This document shows positions 1-11,829 of a stretch of DNA of 64,000 nucleotides, in pieces. Both the position numbers and the translations under genes were made by a program. Source of the stretch: Stromatinia cepivora (taxonomy: Eukaryota > Ascomycota > Leotiomycetes > Helotiales > Sclerotiniaceae). The DNA is taken from NCBI GenBank assembly GCA_014898415.1, contig RCTD01000008.1, positions 1,612,001 through 1,676,000 on the forward strand. The letters run 5' to 3'. Within the stretch, counting starts at the first letter, position 1. Each line of letters opens with the position of its first letter. A model generated the notes under the pieces. It saw nothing but the letters and a program-made list of their open reading frames with translations, had not been told where the DNA came from and searched no databases.

Positions 1-204
1 ACATGGTATGATGTCAGTGCTGTTGACACTCATGAAGACCAGGATGGTGTACACTTTGTGTATCCCTACTCGAAGGAGGGTAGAAAGGCTGGCTGCGAGA
101 CGTTCCCTTGTGATGAGGCCTACAGACATTCGAAGGATGATAAAAACACAATGTTCACCGAGGATACGACGATGGTTGTCGAAATATATCCAACTACATT
201 TTAA
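1..204 (+). CDS. C-terminal end of a cut-off gene, possibly a secreted protein
   Basis: Reading from base 1 gives an open frame of 67 residues ending in TAA. It has balanced protein-like composition, begins TWYDVSAVDT and ends EIYPTTF, and contains a close cysteine pair (GCETFPC). It has no internal ATG start, so it must be the end of a gene, or a last exon, that begins left of the window. The YDVS...GVHFVYP...CETFPC pattern reminds me of small secreted thaumatin-like (BYS1-type) fungal proteins, but this is recalled similarity and not a firm family call. The other reading frames here contain overlapping ORFs of poor composition. Confidence 0.5.
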   Translation, partial: TWYDVSAVDTHEDQDGVHFVYPYSKEGRKAGCETFPCDEAYRHSKDDKNTMFTEDTTMVVEIYPTTF

Positions 205-1995
205 AGCATATCATGTCGTCATCCACAGTCGCTGATGCCAACCTTTTGAGACGTGCGCTCAACCCGAGCTATTTACTGTCTGCCTTTTGTTCCCGGCCTC
301 AGTCTCAGCTTCCGTCTCAGCTTCACTCTTTTTTGGCTTCAGTGTCGACTCGACCTTGGGAACTCTTCCACGTAATCGCTTGGGTCACCCTCTACTATTT
401 TTCATCGCCGTTAAACTCACTCTCACTCTTGGATCCTACAGTCAGCACCCCGACAGCACACCTTCAATTATTAGCTGACGTTCTTGGCGTTTCGGTCTCG
501 GCTTTCCTTCGGCAATTTCTCAAAACCAACCCTTCAATCGTTATATAGCACGCATTCTCAGCGTTTATATCTCAAAACGTCCCTCACCACTTCACCAACC
601 ATTCCTTCGGCCATTGAATGCTGGCATACTCGGCATTTGAGTCTCGCTCTATTCTCAGTGCATCAGCAAAAGCACTCATTTACTCACCACTTGCTGGAGT
701 TCTCTGCTTTTGGCTCTCGACTTGCCCTTTGTCTCGGCTTCGGCGTGATCATGGTCAATCTCGCATATCTGCTATCTTCGTTTCAGCTGTTCCAGTGCTG
801 ATGATAGTGCATTCGTCGAGGGTAATCGTTAACACACCAGCATTATACCGACCCGAGACATCCTTCCTTAACACGTTGTTCGCTGATGGCCTCGGAGGTT
901 TTGATAGCACTCATGGTCCAACTGCACTGTCCTTATGGGTCTTATTGGGCCAGGCTCAATCAAATTTGCGCTTTTTCTACTAAAAGTCTTTTCTATTTCA
1001 GAGTCCGTTCTAGCAGTCGGGATACTTCAGATCCCCGGCCCTGACATCAAGATTGGTATAGATGTATGTAATAGCTGTACAGCACCATAAGGTTACCTAA
1101 ATAGATAGAATGAGAAGACACATGTAAAAACATTGAATTGAAAACTGCAGTGAGATGTCTCAACAGCAATAGACAATAGCATTCAAACTCGTGATGATTT
1201 CTCGTTGAGGTCCTTGACTTATTGCCAATCGGCCAGAAATGGCAAGTCGTCCCATGCGGTTCCCGATATTCTCCCGAATCCCAACTTTCAAGCGCAATCT
1301 GCAGCTTTTGGCTCTTCTCCACCCAGAGCTATTGTCGATAAGATGTTTCCAGACCTCTCCTTGAAAGTCCCGACGTACTGTTTGTTCACTTGAGCTTTTG
1401 GCAGAGTCTCCTGTAACCATAATCAAAGGCTAAATTTTATTTGCCCATTTTTCCATGTATCGAATTTATTTGTCAATTACCCAGCATTTTTTTCCCAATT
1501 GCCAAGGCATTCTCTCGCACAAACTTCGGCGAAGGCTGTGGCTGTGGCTGGAGTGGCTGATATTAATGTAAGAGCTTGATTGGTGGAAGCGAGTTGGGGC
1601 GAGAACTTGGATAGAGATAGAAGAATTGATGATGTAGTGTTAGGCTAGAAGCTCCCTCGGCTTTCTAATGATAAAATTTGCTTCTTTTTCACTTCTGCTA
1701 TAAAATAATGCAAAGAAAAGAAGTCATTCATTTGTTAAACTGAAGACGATAATTATGATTCATTAATAGATATTTAAAGATTCAATTTTACTTATTCACT
1801 TCCCTTCATTCTTAACGTAATAATAGTAAACTCTATCTCTCAAGATCCAGATCTTTCTAGAGCTTGGTTCATCACTTATTCTTAACACACGACTTCCCAC
1901 AAGCCCCCTCGCCCAACAAAACTCATAAGAGACAACCCGATTTTGTATAGTAATTGAACACGCCAACACGATAATCATTTGAGACATCAATCGAC
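205..1995. other. Intergenic, no recognised gene
   Basis: About 1.8 kb. The first 800 bases are TC-rich with variations on a 'tctcggcttc' theme and give overlapping ORFs on the plus strand with Ser/Leu-rich, low-information translations. I recognise no protein, RNA gene or element. The last 300 bases are AT-rich and would hold the promoter of the MFS gene that follows. Confidence 0.5.
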
Positions 1996-3732
1996 ATGAA
2001 ACGAGCACGATTTCCTAGCGGGATGGAGCGTCGAAAGTCCTCTACTCCTCACTACCATACCTTCCCTACTCCACCACCTAAGTCTCGCGGCAGACCTCCA
2101 ATTACATCAACATCTTCATCCGGTGGGAATAGATCTGCGAATCCGAATTCCAATGAAGAAGAGACCGAAGATGAACATCGTCAATCTCCTCTGCCGAAGA
2201 AACAACTTGCCATATTGGCAGTCATCGCACTGGCCGAACAAACCGCGTTGAATTCGATATCTCCATACCTTCCCCAAATGACCTCCAAATTTCCAGAAGT
2301 CGATCCAAGTCAGATAGGATTATATGTGGGAACTATAGCGTCGGCTTTTGCGCTCGCGCAATTTACAACGAATTTTTTCTGGGGGTGGTTATCTGATAGG
2401 ATAGGGAGAAAACCAGTAGTAATGCTTGGGACTCTCTTGACATCAGCCTGTTTCATTGCTTTTGGATTCTGTAGGACTTTATGGCAGGCCGTATTGATAC
2501 AGGCGCTTATGGGTATGGTTAATGGGAATCAAGGTGTGATAAGTACATGTTTGGGAGAGATTACGGATCGCAGCAATCAGAGTAAGGCATTTGTCTATCT
2601 GCCAGTCATTTATGGAATTGGAGGCATAACAGGACCGGCTTTGGGTGGATTGTTGATTTTCGAAGAGAATCCGTTCAACAAGGGGCACCCGAATCCTTAT
2701 CCATATTTACTACCGAATTTGTTTGCGGCATCGATATTATTGCTCGACTTAGTGATGACGGGCTGTTTCCTAGAAGAGAGTCTAGAGGAAGCAAAAAATC
2801 TTCCACCTTTGAAGCACCGAATGAAGAGTCTTTTCACATGGATCTGGCAATTTGCAGGAGGAGCTCGTCATCCAACCTATACACGAAGCCCTTCTCACCG
2901 CGCATTGCTCCATGACTCTGATGCCTCGGATGAAGAAGACTCCGAAGCTTCATCACTCCTTTCAATGGGTGACTTCTTCCACTCATCCAATGACGCTCAT
3001 TTAAGCTACAAGGAAGTTCTCAATCGTGATACCATACTACTTCTCGGTACATATCTTATCTTCCAACTTTCCAACATTTCCTTCAACTCCCTCTACCCCA
3101 TCTTCGCATCGGCACCTGAGCGCGCTGGACGAGCACTTTCTCCTTCCGAAATAGGTCTTTCTCTCTCCTTTGCAGGAATAGTTACAATTGTCTTCCAAGT
3201 CGGCATATTCGGTAAACTCAAAGAAAAGATGGGAAATAAAGCAACTTATAGATCAGGTCTATTACTATTTTTTGTTTCCATGATGCTCATGCCTTGGGTG
3301 GGATATAAAGATTCCCCTGCATTTTTTGGTATTGGAAATGGCAAATTATGGTTATGGATTGAACTTGGATTCGTCTTGTTATTAAAAACTGTGGCTGCAG
3401 TGGGAGGATTAACAAGTGCTCTATTACTGATTACAAATTCCGCGCCTAACCATGGTGTACTGGGCACATTGAATGGCTTAGCGCAAACCCTGAGCGCGGC
3501 GGGAAGAGCAGCAGGTCCTTTTTTGAGTGGAGGATTATTTACTTTGGGAACAAAGATTCATAATGGAGGATTTCTCACCTGGGGCATTTTTGGTGGGATT
3601 GCTTTAGTGGGATTTGTTTTTAGTTGGGGAATTAGAGGAAAGGATTTAGAGAGTGAGGATTGGAGTGAAGAGGAGGAAAGTGATGAGGAAAGTGGAAGTG
3701 GGAGTAGTGATGATCCAGAAGCTGGACGATGA
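1996..3732 (+). CDS. Major facilitator superfamily transporter (ZIFL/YCR023C-like)
   Basis: Single-exon gene of 578 aa. A polar, Ser/Pro-rich cytosolic N-terminus of about 68 residues (acidic near its end) precedes the first membrane segment (LAILAVIALAEQTALNS). The MFS loop 2-3 signature is clear: WLSDRIGRKP at residues 131-140. About six hydrophobic segments lie before and six after a long acidic central loop (about residues 255-340, with DASDEEDSEASS), so the 12-TM layout is complete. The C-terminal tail is strongly acidic (SEEEESDEESGSGSSDD). The set of features fits the fungal MFS group related to plant ZIFL and yeast YCR023C, usually placed in the vacuole or plasma membrane. The substrate cannot be told from sequence. 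The ATG at 1996 is the first one in frame. Confidence 0.9.
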   Translation: MKRARFPSGMERRKSSTPHYHTFPTPPPKSRGRPPITSTSSSGGNRSANPNSNEEETEDEHRQSPLPKKQLAILAVIALAEQTALNSISPYLPQMTSKFPEVDPSQIGLYVGTIASAFALAQFTTNFFWGWLSDRIGRKPVVMLGTLLTSACFIAFGFCRTLWQAVLIQALMGMVNGNQGVISTCLGEITDRSNQSKAFVYLPVIYGIGGITGPALGGLLIFEENPFNKGHPNPYPYLLPNLFAASILLLDLVMTGCFLEESLEEAKNLPPLKHRMKSLFTWIWQFAGGARHPTYTRSPSHRALLHDSDASDEEDSEASSLLSMGDFFHSSNDAHLSYKEVLNRDTILLLGTYLIFQLSNISFNSLYPIFASAPERAGRALSPSEIGLSLSFAGIVTIVFQVGIFGKLKEKMGNKATYRSGLLLFFVSMMLMPWVGYKDSPAFFGIGNGKLWLWIELGFVLLLKTVAAVGGLTSALLLITNSAPNHGVLGTLNGLAQTLSAAGRAAGPFLSGGLFTLGTKIHNGGFLTWGIFGGIALVGFVFSWGIRGKDLESEDWSEEEESDEESGSGSSDDPEAGR

Positions 3733-4944
3733 TAGAGAGGAGGTTTGAAAGACTTATTGTTCGGCCTCGGGTATCATATTATTACAAGTTCTTATATTTT
3801 GTATATTTTGTATGGGGGATGGCTATATGATAGATGCTTTTGCATTTTGATTTAGGGTAATCATTGGGTGGTAAAGGCGTTAGCGGGCGTAGGCGTATAG
3901 AAGGAAAATGGGAAGAGAGGGGATGGTATACTCTCATCAGAGGAGCAACATACATGAGCAGCGTACATATATTGTGGATACTAGAGTATAAACCTACTTT
4001 TTGGCATTTGATTAATTCTCCTCTGATGTGCTGAGAGTACTATGCAGATATTTTGCGATTGTCTGAGGTGACTGCTTGCACACGGAATCTCACCAGATAT
4101 ATAATATTGCATACCTATCATGAATAACATTCTGAGAAAATCTTCAGCAGGAAGAATCATGATATCCAATCCCACGAATCCTGCAAATACTACTAGTATT
4201 CATCACATCGTCCCTTAAAAGAATATTAATAACCACCCTTATCATCCTAATCCTAATTGATCAATTCCGCTAGCTGCTCATAAATACTATATCTCAATAT
4301 CGAAGAAAAAAAAAGAACCAAAAAAACCCCCTCTTTTTTAAAAAGCAAGATTGGATAGATAATCCTAATTCCAAGAACTAGAAGATCTATCTATGTATTA
4401 TAGAGAATAGGATTTTTTAACTCCCAGGTTGTGTTGTATATATTTTTTATCTTCTTTGTACTATTTTACCAATGATCATCGCTGGGTGGAATTAGTGTGG
4501 GAGTTGGAAGAATGGGGGAATGGGGGAATGGGGGAATGGGGGAATGGGAGAATGGGAGAATGGGAGAAGATAGAATAGAATGGGATATTATGGTGATTGT
4601 GTGGGAGGCTGGTAATTAGCTATAGATTAGAGAGGAGGAAGTGAGTTCTGTTTACTTGTCGTAAGTATATCAGATGCAAAAGGAGAGAGAGTACTTTGTG
4701 CTAGATATTTTGGGATGGTTTGATATTGGGTATCACCATGGGGCGTGGCAATGAAATAAATATTCATAGAATTTCTGGGCAAGTTTGTAATTTCTCTTTG
4801 AAAATTATGTAATGTAAGGTTGCTGATATCTGTTATTTATGCTTCTTATGCCAATTTTGGTGACAGGCCTGCCACTTTCCATGTTGGGTATCTTTATCCA
4901 TCCAGTCAAAGGAACAATCATCCATCTGGCCCTCAAATCCCATT
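3733..4944. other. Intergenic with an octamer repeat
   Basis: Apart from the octamer tandem repeat near 4.5 kb this stretch is AT-rich and shows no coding-like frame. It lies downstream of the MFS gene and downstream of the minus-strand gene remains at 4.9-5.6 kb, so it would carry both 3' ends. Confidence 0.5.
4511..4567. repeat. Tandem octamer array (AATGGGGG/AATGGGAG)
   Basis: Seven consecutive 8-nt units: four AATGGGGG followed by three AATGGGAG. The sharp change from one variant to the other suggests expansion by slippage from two founder units. One strand is purine/T only. Confidence 0.9.
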
Positions 4945-5638
4945 CTATATTATGCCACCTTCCCTAGTACTCATTCCGTCCTTTTCAAAAACCAACGCGG
5001 AAAGCTCAAAAAAATCAACAAGGCAGAATCTCCATACTCCCTCTCTCTTGGCACCCTCCAAACCCTGGATCTCTGGAATCTTAACCCCCCACCTCACACT
5101 CACCCACACCGTCGCCGCCGTCTCCTTCGGCTGTGCAAGCAAACCCTCCATCTTCATCCTCTCATAATGACCCCATAACCCCATTTCCTGCGGTGAATCC
5201 TGAGCCATTAATTCTGTCGTCTCATGATATCAAACCTGAGATAACTCTATACTCCCGGTATGTGTAGCTATTGGCTTTCTTTCTGGTTCCTCTGTGAAAC
5301 TGAAAATATACCTAGCCATGGCGTCTGTTATCTCGTAAAACGAATGCGTAGGGAAAGATGATGACGGCGAGTAAGACTAGGATTACTATTCAGGTTATGA
5401 GGGTAGAGGGGGAGTACTCGTTGCGGTATCAGTAGCGGATTTATGTGTCCTCAATCTTGTTGTTGATCTATAACCATAATTTACTTGCACTAGGCATCGT
5501 TGGATTCGCATCATCTTGTGCTATTCCAACATTCCGTAAGCAAGAAAAATCAGTAATGATTTCCATATCATGAAGACCAACAAACTCACCAAAAACACAA
5601 CCAAATAACCATACCAGCACCCCCAATTGTGATATCAT
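4945..5638 (-). pseudogene. Remains or unresolved model of a small membrane-protein gene
   Basis: On the minus strand an ATG at 5638 opens a signal-peptide-like exon (MISQLGVLVWLFGCVFG; exon 5590-5638, donor GTGAGT). It splices in phase to 5486-5521 (AQDDANPTMPSA) and then to an exon starting at 5385 that encodes a hydrophobic segment (IILVLLAVIIFPYAFVL). That frame stops at TAG 5312-5314, giving only 52 aa. A second frame continues at once (DAMARYIFSFTEEPERKPIA), meets a TGA, and then runs open through an 87-codon stretch (starting MAQDSPQEMG) to 4945. Both pieces look like protein. Either I have missed an intron, or an ancestral single-pass membrane protein has suffered a frameshift and a stop. 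I do not recognise the family. Confidence 0.4.
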
Positions 5639-7843
5639 ATTCTAAAAATCAATTGAAGCTCAAGTCAAACCAAGAACAAGAAAAGCGGTGGAAAAGCTTG
5701 TGTTCATGAACTGAGTGGGGTACGAGGGTATCTAGCCAGACTGCCGGGGTGTCTGGCTGCACCTTGTCGTAATATAAACATATGTTTCTGTAGTATTTTC
5801 TGCATGTTGTGTTCAAGAGTGACGGTTGCAGACGGAGTTCATTGGAGAATTGAACAGCTACAGTGTTTGCGGGGCTGGATCTACCAATCATTGGAATGGC
5901 AATGCTACCAAGCTGTTGGTATCAATTTTACTTGCCAAGGGCTGGAACTACCAGATCGAAGAGGATGTTCATGGCAATTTAGGTCGCGGAGTTGGTCCCG
6001 GTTTTCTCTTGTGCTCTTTGGTCCATTCAGTCGGCTCTCGAATGTGATGGCCATATTGCCGGTATCTGTGGTTTCTCTAGCTCTCAATTCGTGATAGACT
6101 TGTCTATCAAGCTCGTGCATATAGTTCCCATAGATTTGGCATCTCTATGAGGTACTCTGTCACCAATAATTCCGTTGTTCGCCGTACAGGCGGAGCATGA
6201 TCTCATCATTGTACAGTTCTGGGGTTCCGACGAAGTCATATTTAGTACCGTGGATTTTCCTGCTTCAAGTGAAGCAAAGTATGGTTTTGCCACGTTGATA
6301 AGTGCGTAAACGAAAGCAACCGCCATGAGAGAAAGTATATTCACAGGACCGAAATGTGAACCACGAGGATTGCTGTTGGAAAAGAAGTCATGTCGTTCAG
6401 ACCTGAGGCTTCCATTTGAGATAACAATGGTGAATATGATGTGATTAGGTTCTGGCTATCGTAGAGACCGAACGTCGAAAAATAACCTCTAGTGATTTGA
6501 AGAAATTGTCTATCTATTCGTTTGACGCGAAAAGGTTGCCTTGCAGATACCTCATTCTATTGATGATTGACTCCTTTTCAGAGTAGTCCGAAGAAATTCC
6601 TAACGAGCAAATGATCCTCATGTGAGAAGATATGGAAGTAGTTTGGATTTTTATGCTCATCTTCCTGCTCCCATGAAAGGTATGTTCGTCACTGGCTTTC
6701 GCCAGCCCGCGATTGTGCTATCAATAGTCAATGCAAATATCACAGGAGACATTATACAGAATAGCCTGTCATTCGTCAAAGTTGTTCCGTGAAACAAAAC
6801 GTACCATAGAAATCTTTCACCACCAACTAAAAACAACAAGAAAAGAGTAGTGATATTAATAAGCATGGCATCCATCTTAAGAATTATCAATTCCACGACT
6901 TTGGCGCCTTTTGGAGGCTTTGGACCAGATAACGCCGCCTCCTTGTGCCACCCGGTTGGAAATAACTCATCAAACCAAAGGCGTGAATATACAAAGCAAG
7001 TTTCTGGAAAATAAGACGAGGGACAACAAACGGCCGAGGCATTCAATGGAGATCCAGTCAAGTTTACGGCCCACCCCAAATCGACAGGATACCTGCGAGT
7101 CATGGTCATATTTCTCTGTGTCCTGACGATGCTAATTGTAACTCATTTGACCTCTCTATTGTAATGTATGTTCCGAGCCTGTCGGAGAATGGAGAGAGAT
7201 ACTTAGATTTCCCCCTGGTGGCAATATTATACCTACTGCCAGTGAATATTTGAGGACAAATAGTCTCGTAGGCTCGAATGCCGCACAACACTTTTCAATA
7301 TCCAAATCAAATCTTGTAATCAAAGGGTCTTTGGAGGTCAGTCTGAGCGAAGCATTTTAGTATACAATTTTCCCCTCCACGCAATGGACGGATCAGAACT
7401 CACACCTCCCGAGTCCAGCTTTGCATCAACCACTGCCAGCATCAGAATATCCACTTTCAGGAGATAAGCAGGGAGGATTTTCTGATGTTATAATATGGCA
7501 AGAATGATCCTCACAACGACGTAAAAAAGGATTTCCTATTTGAGATCGAGTAGAATATGATGACTTATTTTTGTGAAAATAATTAGCCCAATAGGTCCTT
7601 AAATTATATTAATGTAACTTTTGGACAAAGTGGCTAGTGATAGAAACTGGTGTAACACGTGGGACTAATTACTACCCGCCACAGTTCTATTTCACCCACA
7701 AATACTCCGCGTTCTCAACAAGTCCATCTTATTATATTTTTAGATTCCACTAAATCCTGTGAACTTCTGATGGACTACACTCTAACACGTATCCAATTCG
7801 TCGAGAGCTTACACGATGTCGGAAGACCTGTCGTGGTATGTGC
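5639..7843. other. No confident gene; coding-like fragments on the minus strand
   Basis: Several minus-strand stretches have protein-like composition but lie in different frames. The longest is 6657-7109, open for 150 codons with two hydrophobic segments (LINITTLFLLFLV and FCIMSPVIFALTI). Another near 6.2-6.35 kb encodes ILSLMAVAFVYALINVAKPYF and then, in another frame, KYDFVGTPELYNDEIMLRLY. A third near 7.2-7.3 kb reads RFDLDIEKCCAAFEPTRLF. They could be exons of one multi-exon membrane protein or pieces of a decayed one. I could not chain them with consistent splice phases, so I do not call a gene. Confidence 0.3.
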
Positions 7844-8634
7844 CTAAGTCAATTTCTTCGCTGGCCTCACCATCCATATAAATCCTTCTCCTTTTCGACC
7901 GGCCCATTTTTCTGGTATATTCGTTTTACAGTGCTCGACATATTCAAAACCCTCGGATTCATAGAGTGGCCGACCAGCCTCAGATGCTTCAACCACAGCC
8001 TAAATTGCACCCACGTCAGTTACGTTTGCCGATAGGAAGTACGAGTTCAAGAAGAAAATATCTAGGTGGTAGCTCGTCGTCAGATTGTACATACCACGTA
8101 TCCAAGTTCATCAGCGATTGCAGTTCCCCATTTCACCAAAAGCCGACCTGCTCCTCGACGCTGATAAGCGGGATCGACAGCAAGGATATCCAAAGCTTTA
8201 ATCATAGGTCAGCAAAACTCAACCAAAAACTCAATATTCTTACAAACTAAATGGCCTCCAGATTCTTTGATGGCTGTTCGACGCCTAATCAAAAAATCTC
8301 GCATCATATGTTGAGCCCATTCCTTCTCCTCCTCAGTCTCCCAGTAATCGCCATCTAGATCTTGTTCCGGCGGGATGACACCTTTCCAAATGTTCCATTT
8401 GGCTTTGGCGATCATAACGCCCGTGTCCGTATCCACCACTTTGAGAAATGTTGTGTGAGGGCTTTTATTTTTGGTATCCAACATTCGGCTTGCCCCAGTG
8501 AGTCGACCAGCTGGAGTATCATGATTCGGATAAATTGCCTCAATCATGGCGTGTTTGGTTCCAAATGCCTGGCAAAAAATCTCGAACACCCGATGCATAT
8601 CATCATCGTTACAAACCTCAATTTTGAGAACCAT
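7844..8634 (-). CDS. GNAT-family N-acetyltransferase
   Basis: Three exons on the minus strand (8244-8634, 8095-8195, 7844-7999) give 215 aa. The introns are 48 and 95 nt with donors GTAAGA and GTATGT; the first has a GCTGAC branch site. The acetyl-CoA-binding motif A is clear after the first splice: LDILAVDPAYQRRGAG, with QRRGAG at residues 142-147. It is followed by GRPLYESEGFEYVE, the usual C-terminal GNAT strand. The N-terminus (MVLKIEVCNDDDMHRVFEIF) is the typical start of fungal GNAT proteins of about 200-230 aa, so I start at 8634; the frame is open further upstream but only with unrelated sequence. The substrate is unknown. The gene is divergent from the SUR7-family gene. Confidence 0.85.
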
Positions 8635-9591
8635 GATGACTAAAAAATTTTCTATTGATGTTCGAGGTGAGAAGGTTTGATTAACTTTTGCACATTTCTG
8701 TTCCCCGCTCTCCATATATGCTAAGATGACAAAGCATATCAAGAGTGGAGGCCGGCTATCCATTCCGCAGTTGAGTCGGATATCTGAGTCGGATATAGTT
8801 ATGCTTACGCACATGCAAATGTCAGTCCCCACCATCACAGCGGCAGGGCCTTATTCAAGCGGAATCACCTCGGAGCATTCCTGATAAAGTAAGGCTCGAA
8901 GCAGACTCAACCTATTCCCTGGCTCAATCATGCTTTTCAGTTGATTTTGTTGCCTTGATCCTTTAGCTCCTTGGCCTTCAATACGCTATTGGTCCCCGTG
9001 ACGCTTCTCTTAGTCTGCTAGGAGAAGTCTCCCTGAAGACGTCACGTTGTTACCCCATTGTTTAGGAGATGGGGTTACCAAATCCCAATTTGGAAACACG
9101 AATTCTCGCCTCTGCCATATAAATTTGCACCGAACTAGACATTAGGGGCAGGTTACGGAATTTGAGACGCTTCGAGTGAAGCAAAAACATCATCTGCTAG
9201 GAGGGTGGATTGTTTTATAAGTATATATTGGCTATCACTGTGAAAGACGCAGAAGTAATATATGTATTATCTATTTCTATTGTATTGTAGCAGCTTCCAT
9301 TTCTACAAGATTTACTTCGATGCCACCTTGAGATACAACGAGCTTTTGCTCAACTTTTGCCACCGGTGATGATTAATTCCTGGTCGGTATCTATACTTTA
9401 GGTAATGGCGAATACTGTCAGTATTCGTTACTTTAATGCCTCATTCACACTCAAGAGACTGAGTGAATCATGAAAAGAGCAGCCATCCACTTGCATCTTC
9501 TTTCGTCTTTTGACTTCTCAATATATAGTCTGCCCAACGACTCTCTAACTTCTTTTTGTCTCAAATTATTCTGGATATCAGGAGGATCATC
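8635..9591. other. Divergent intergenic region
   Basis: 957 bp between the starts of the GNAT and SUR7-family genes, presumably holding both promoters. I see no further coding frame and no element I can name. Confidence 0.5.
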
Positions 9592-10713
9592 ATGCCTTCA
9601 AAATATATTGTTTTATCAGCAGCACTAACACTCTTCGCATTTTTACTAACGGGGATATTCATCGACGTAGGTCGACAGCCAAGCTTTTTACTCGACTTCC
9701 CTATCATCTCCCTTGATACCACTCAGTTGAAAGAGGATATCTTCCAAAGTAGTAACTACAAAATACCTATTACCGACGTGTTAAATCTATATTTTCGAAC
9801 TCATTGCGAAGGGAATTATGTATCCACACGTAACATAGGCCCCCAGCTAAAGAATGTGGCCTGCTCAGCACCTTCATCTAATGGTATGTTCCATTCATAC
9901 ACACATATTAAGAAGTAAATAAGGTCACTAACATCCTCAAGTCAAGTTTCTTCCCGCTAACATTATCCATCTCCAACTCTTCAATCCCAACTCTTCAGTT
10001 CAAATACAACTTCCAGCTAATAACTTTGCGCATCAACTCGGCGAGATTCAGAACGAGTTCAAAAAATCATATCACGCAGAGCTGCACGCCGCACTCATCA
10101 TCTATGCCACTACAATTTGCTTAGAGGGTATTATGCTAGTCTTAGCTTTTATATCATTTCTGGGCGTGGAGGTTGTTTGGATTTTGGGAATTTTCTCTAT
10201 CGTATGTATCATGTTTTCTCCTTTTCCATCGCTTGAGCCACCAATATTGATCCAGAATCCACGTTACACTGCATTCTTGTACAACGAAACGAATACTGAC
10301 CAAGACAATAGTTAACGACTATCTTTCTCTTGATTGGAAACAGCATAACGACGACACTTCAACACCAAGCGGTTACGACTATAAATCAGTATGGTAAAGA
10401 TGTTGGGATTGCGGGGTATCGTGGAACAGGATTGTTAGTATTGATATGGACTGCTTTTGGAGTAGCTTGTATTGCGACAGGAGCATGGGGATGGGTTGCG
10501 CTGTTGAGAGAAAGCGGGGAAGACAATAGTGAAGGTTCGGATAATGGAGGAGTGTATATGGATTGCGTTGGAAATCCGGCGGAGATGGGTACTGGCGGGC
10601 CATTTATGCTGGCTGTGAGAGGAGGGAGTGCAGTGAAGGCAACCGAGGAAAGAAGAAATATGGAGCTCGAGCTTAAGTATGTAAGCGAGAGCCAGATTGG
10701 GCTTGCTCTGTAA
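9592..10713 (+). CDS. SUR7/PalI family four-transmembrane protein
   Basis: Three exons (9592-9883, 9942-10201, 10312-10713) give 317 aa; introns are 58 and 110 nt, the second with an ACTGAC branch site. The layout is that of the SUR7/PalI family: an N-terminal membrane segment (residues about 5-25), a long extracellular loop with a Cys followed closely by Gly-Asn-Tyr (HCEGNY) and a later Cys, then three segments at about 147-172, 175-195 and 223-246, and a hydrophilic C-tail. Members sit in the plasma membrane at eisosome/cortical domains or act in ambient-pH signalling. Which subgroup this belongs to cannot be decided by eye. The ATG at 9592 is preferred because the first hydrophobic segment follows directly. 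Confidence 0.8.
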
Positions 10714-11829
10714 TCTCAGTCTTTGGGGTTGGTGGGTAGGGCATATATATAACACTTCTGGAACAAACTCGGATAATAAGTCAAAGTTGGGTAAGAAAAT
10801 CTTGGAATATAATCGTTGCGAAGCGTTGCTGTTCATTTGACCAGGAAAGAAATATAATGAACACATACTTGCCGTGTCTACAAACTGTCACGATAAAGTG
10901 GTCGGTAGTACCCTTCAATGCCATTCTGGATTTCGCTGCGCTCGACGTTTTCATGGGGGGAAGGTTAGACCAAGATCATTCGGAATCTAGAAGTACATGA
11001 TCGTGGATGTCGCGTCGAAGCTTCACTTCACTCCATTACACATTACTGTCCTCTTCACATGACTCGCCTAACTTACCACTCATGCTCCAACTTCCTCGTT
11101 AGAATCGGAAACATCGGAAACATGAACAGCAATTCAAAGCACAAGAACAAAATACCAAAAATATCCTACGTCTCAGCCGTGCTCGTGAGGCTAGAACTGA
11201 TCGATAGGAAACTCATCCACAGATTGATTTTTCAAATCCAAAGATATTATCTTATCTCACCTCAGCTAAACTCCCAATCTCACCCACAACCAACTCTATC
11301 CTCCAAGAATACGACTTCAAACTCCTAAAGACAAAAACGCAGCCCGCGACAGGCCGGGAAAATTCCCCGATGGGATTTTATTACTCAAATGGTTCGTATG
11401 CGGGATTCGCCATTTGTGTTGACCAGCTCTCCATCCACCTATTAAATACAATTGGACCTGTCCAACTGACCTAAGTTGAGTGCCTGCTGTGTTTCGTTAA
11501 TGGGGGTTACGTATGTTTTATTGTATACAAATATATCTGAGCATAGAATGGATACCGATTACTGCAATCCAAGAAAACCGCGCAAAGAGCGAAATAACGT
11601 GAAAAATTCACTATGTATTCACGGGCCGAGTCACATGTGCGAAACATGGCAACGCAGAAGCGGCTGTTCCTTACGAGACATCATATTTCTCTGAAAACCA
11701 ATCAAGCGCCAGTAAAAAAGAGTCTTAGAAGCCTCAGGATCGGCATAACAAAGTTTTGAAGGTCAAAAATCAGCTCCGGTATCTTATTCTAAGATTACAT
11801 AGGTCTCACCACTCTGTACTCCACACGCC
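10714..11829. other. Intergenic, nothing recognised
   Basis: Downstream of the SUR7-family gene. Short ORFs on both strands are basic or low-complexity and show no family signature. No repeat or RNA gene seen. Confidence 0.4.
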
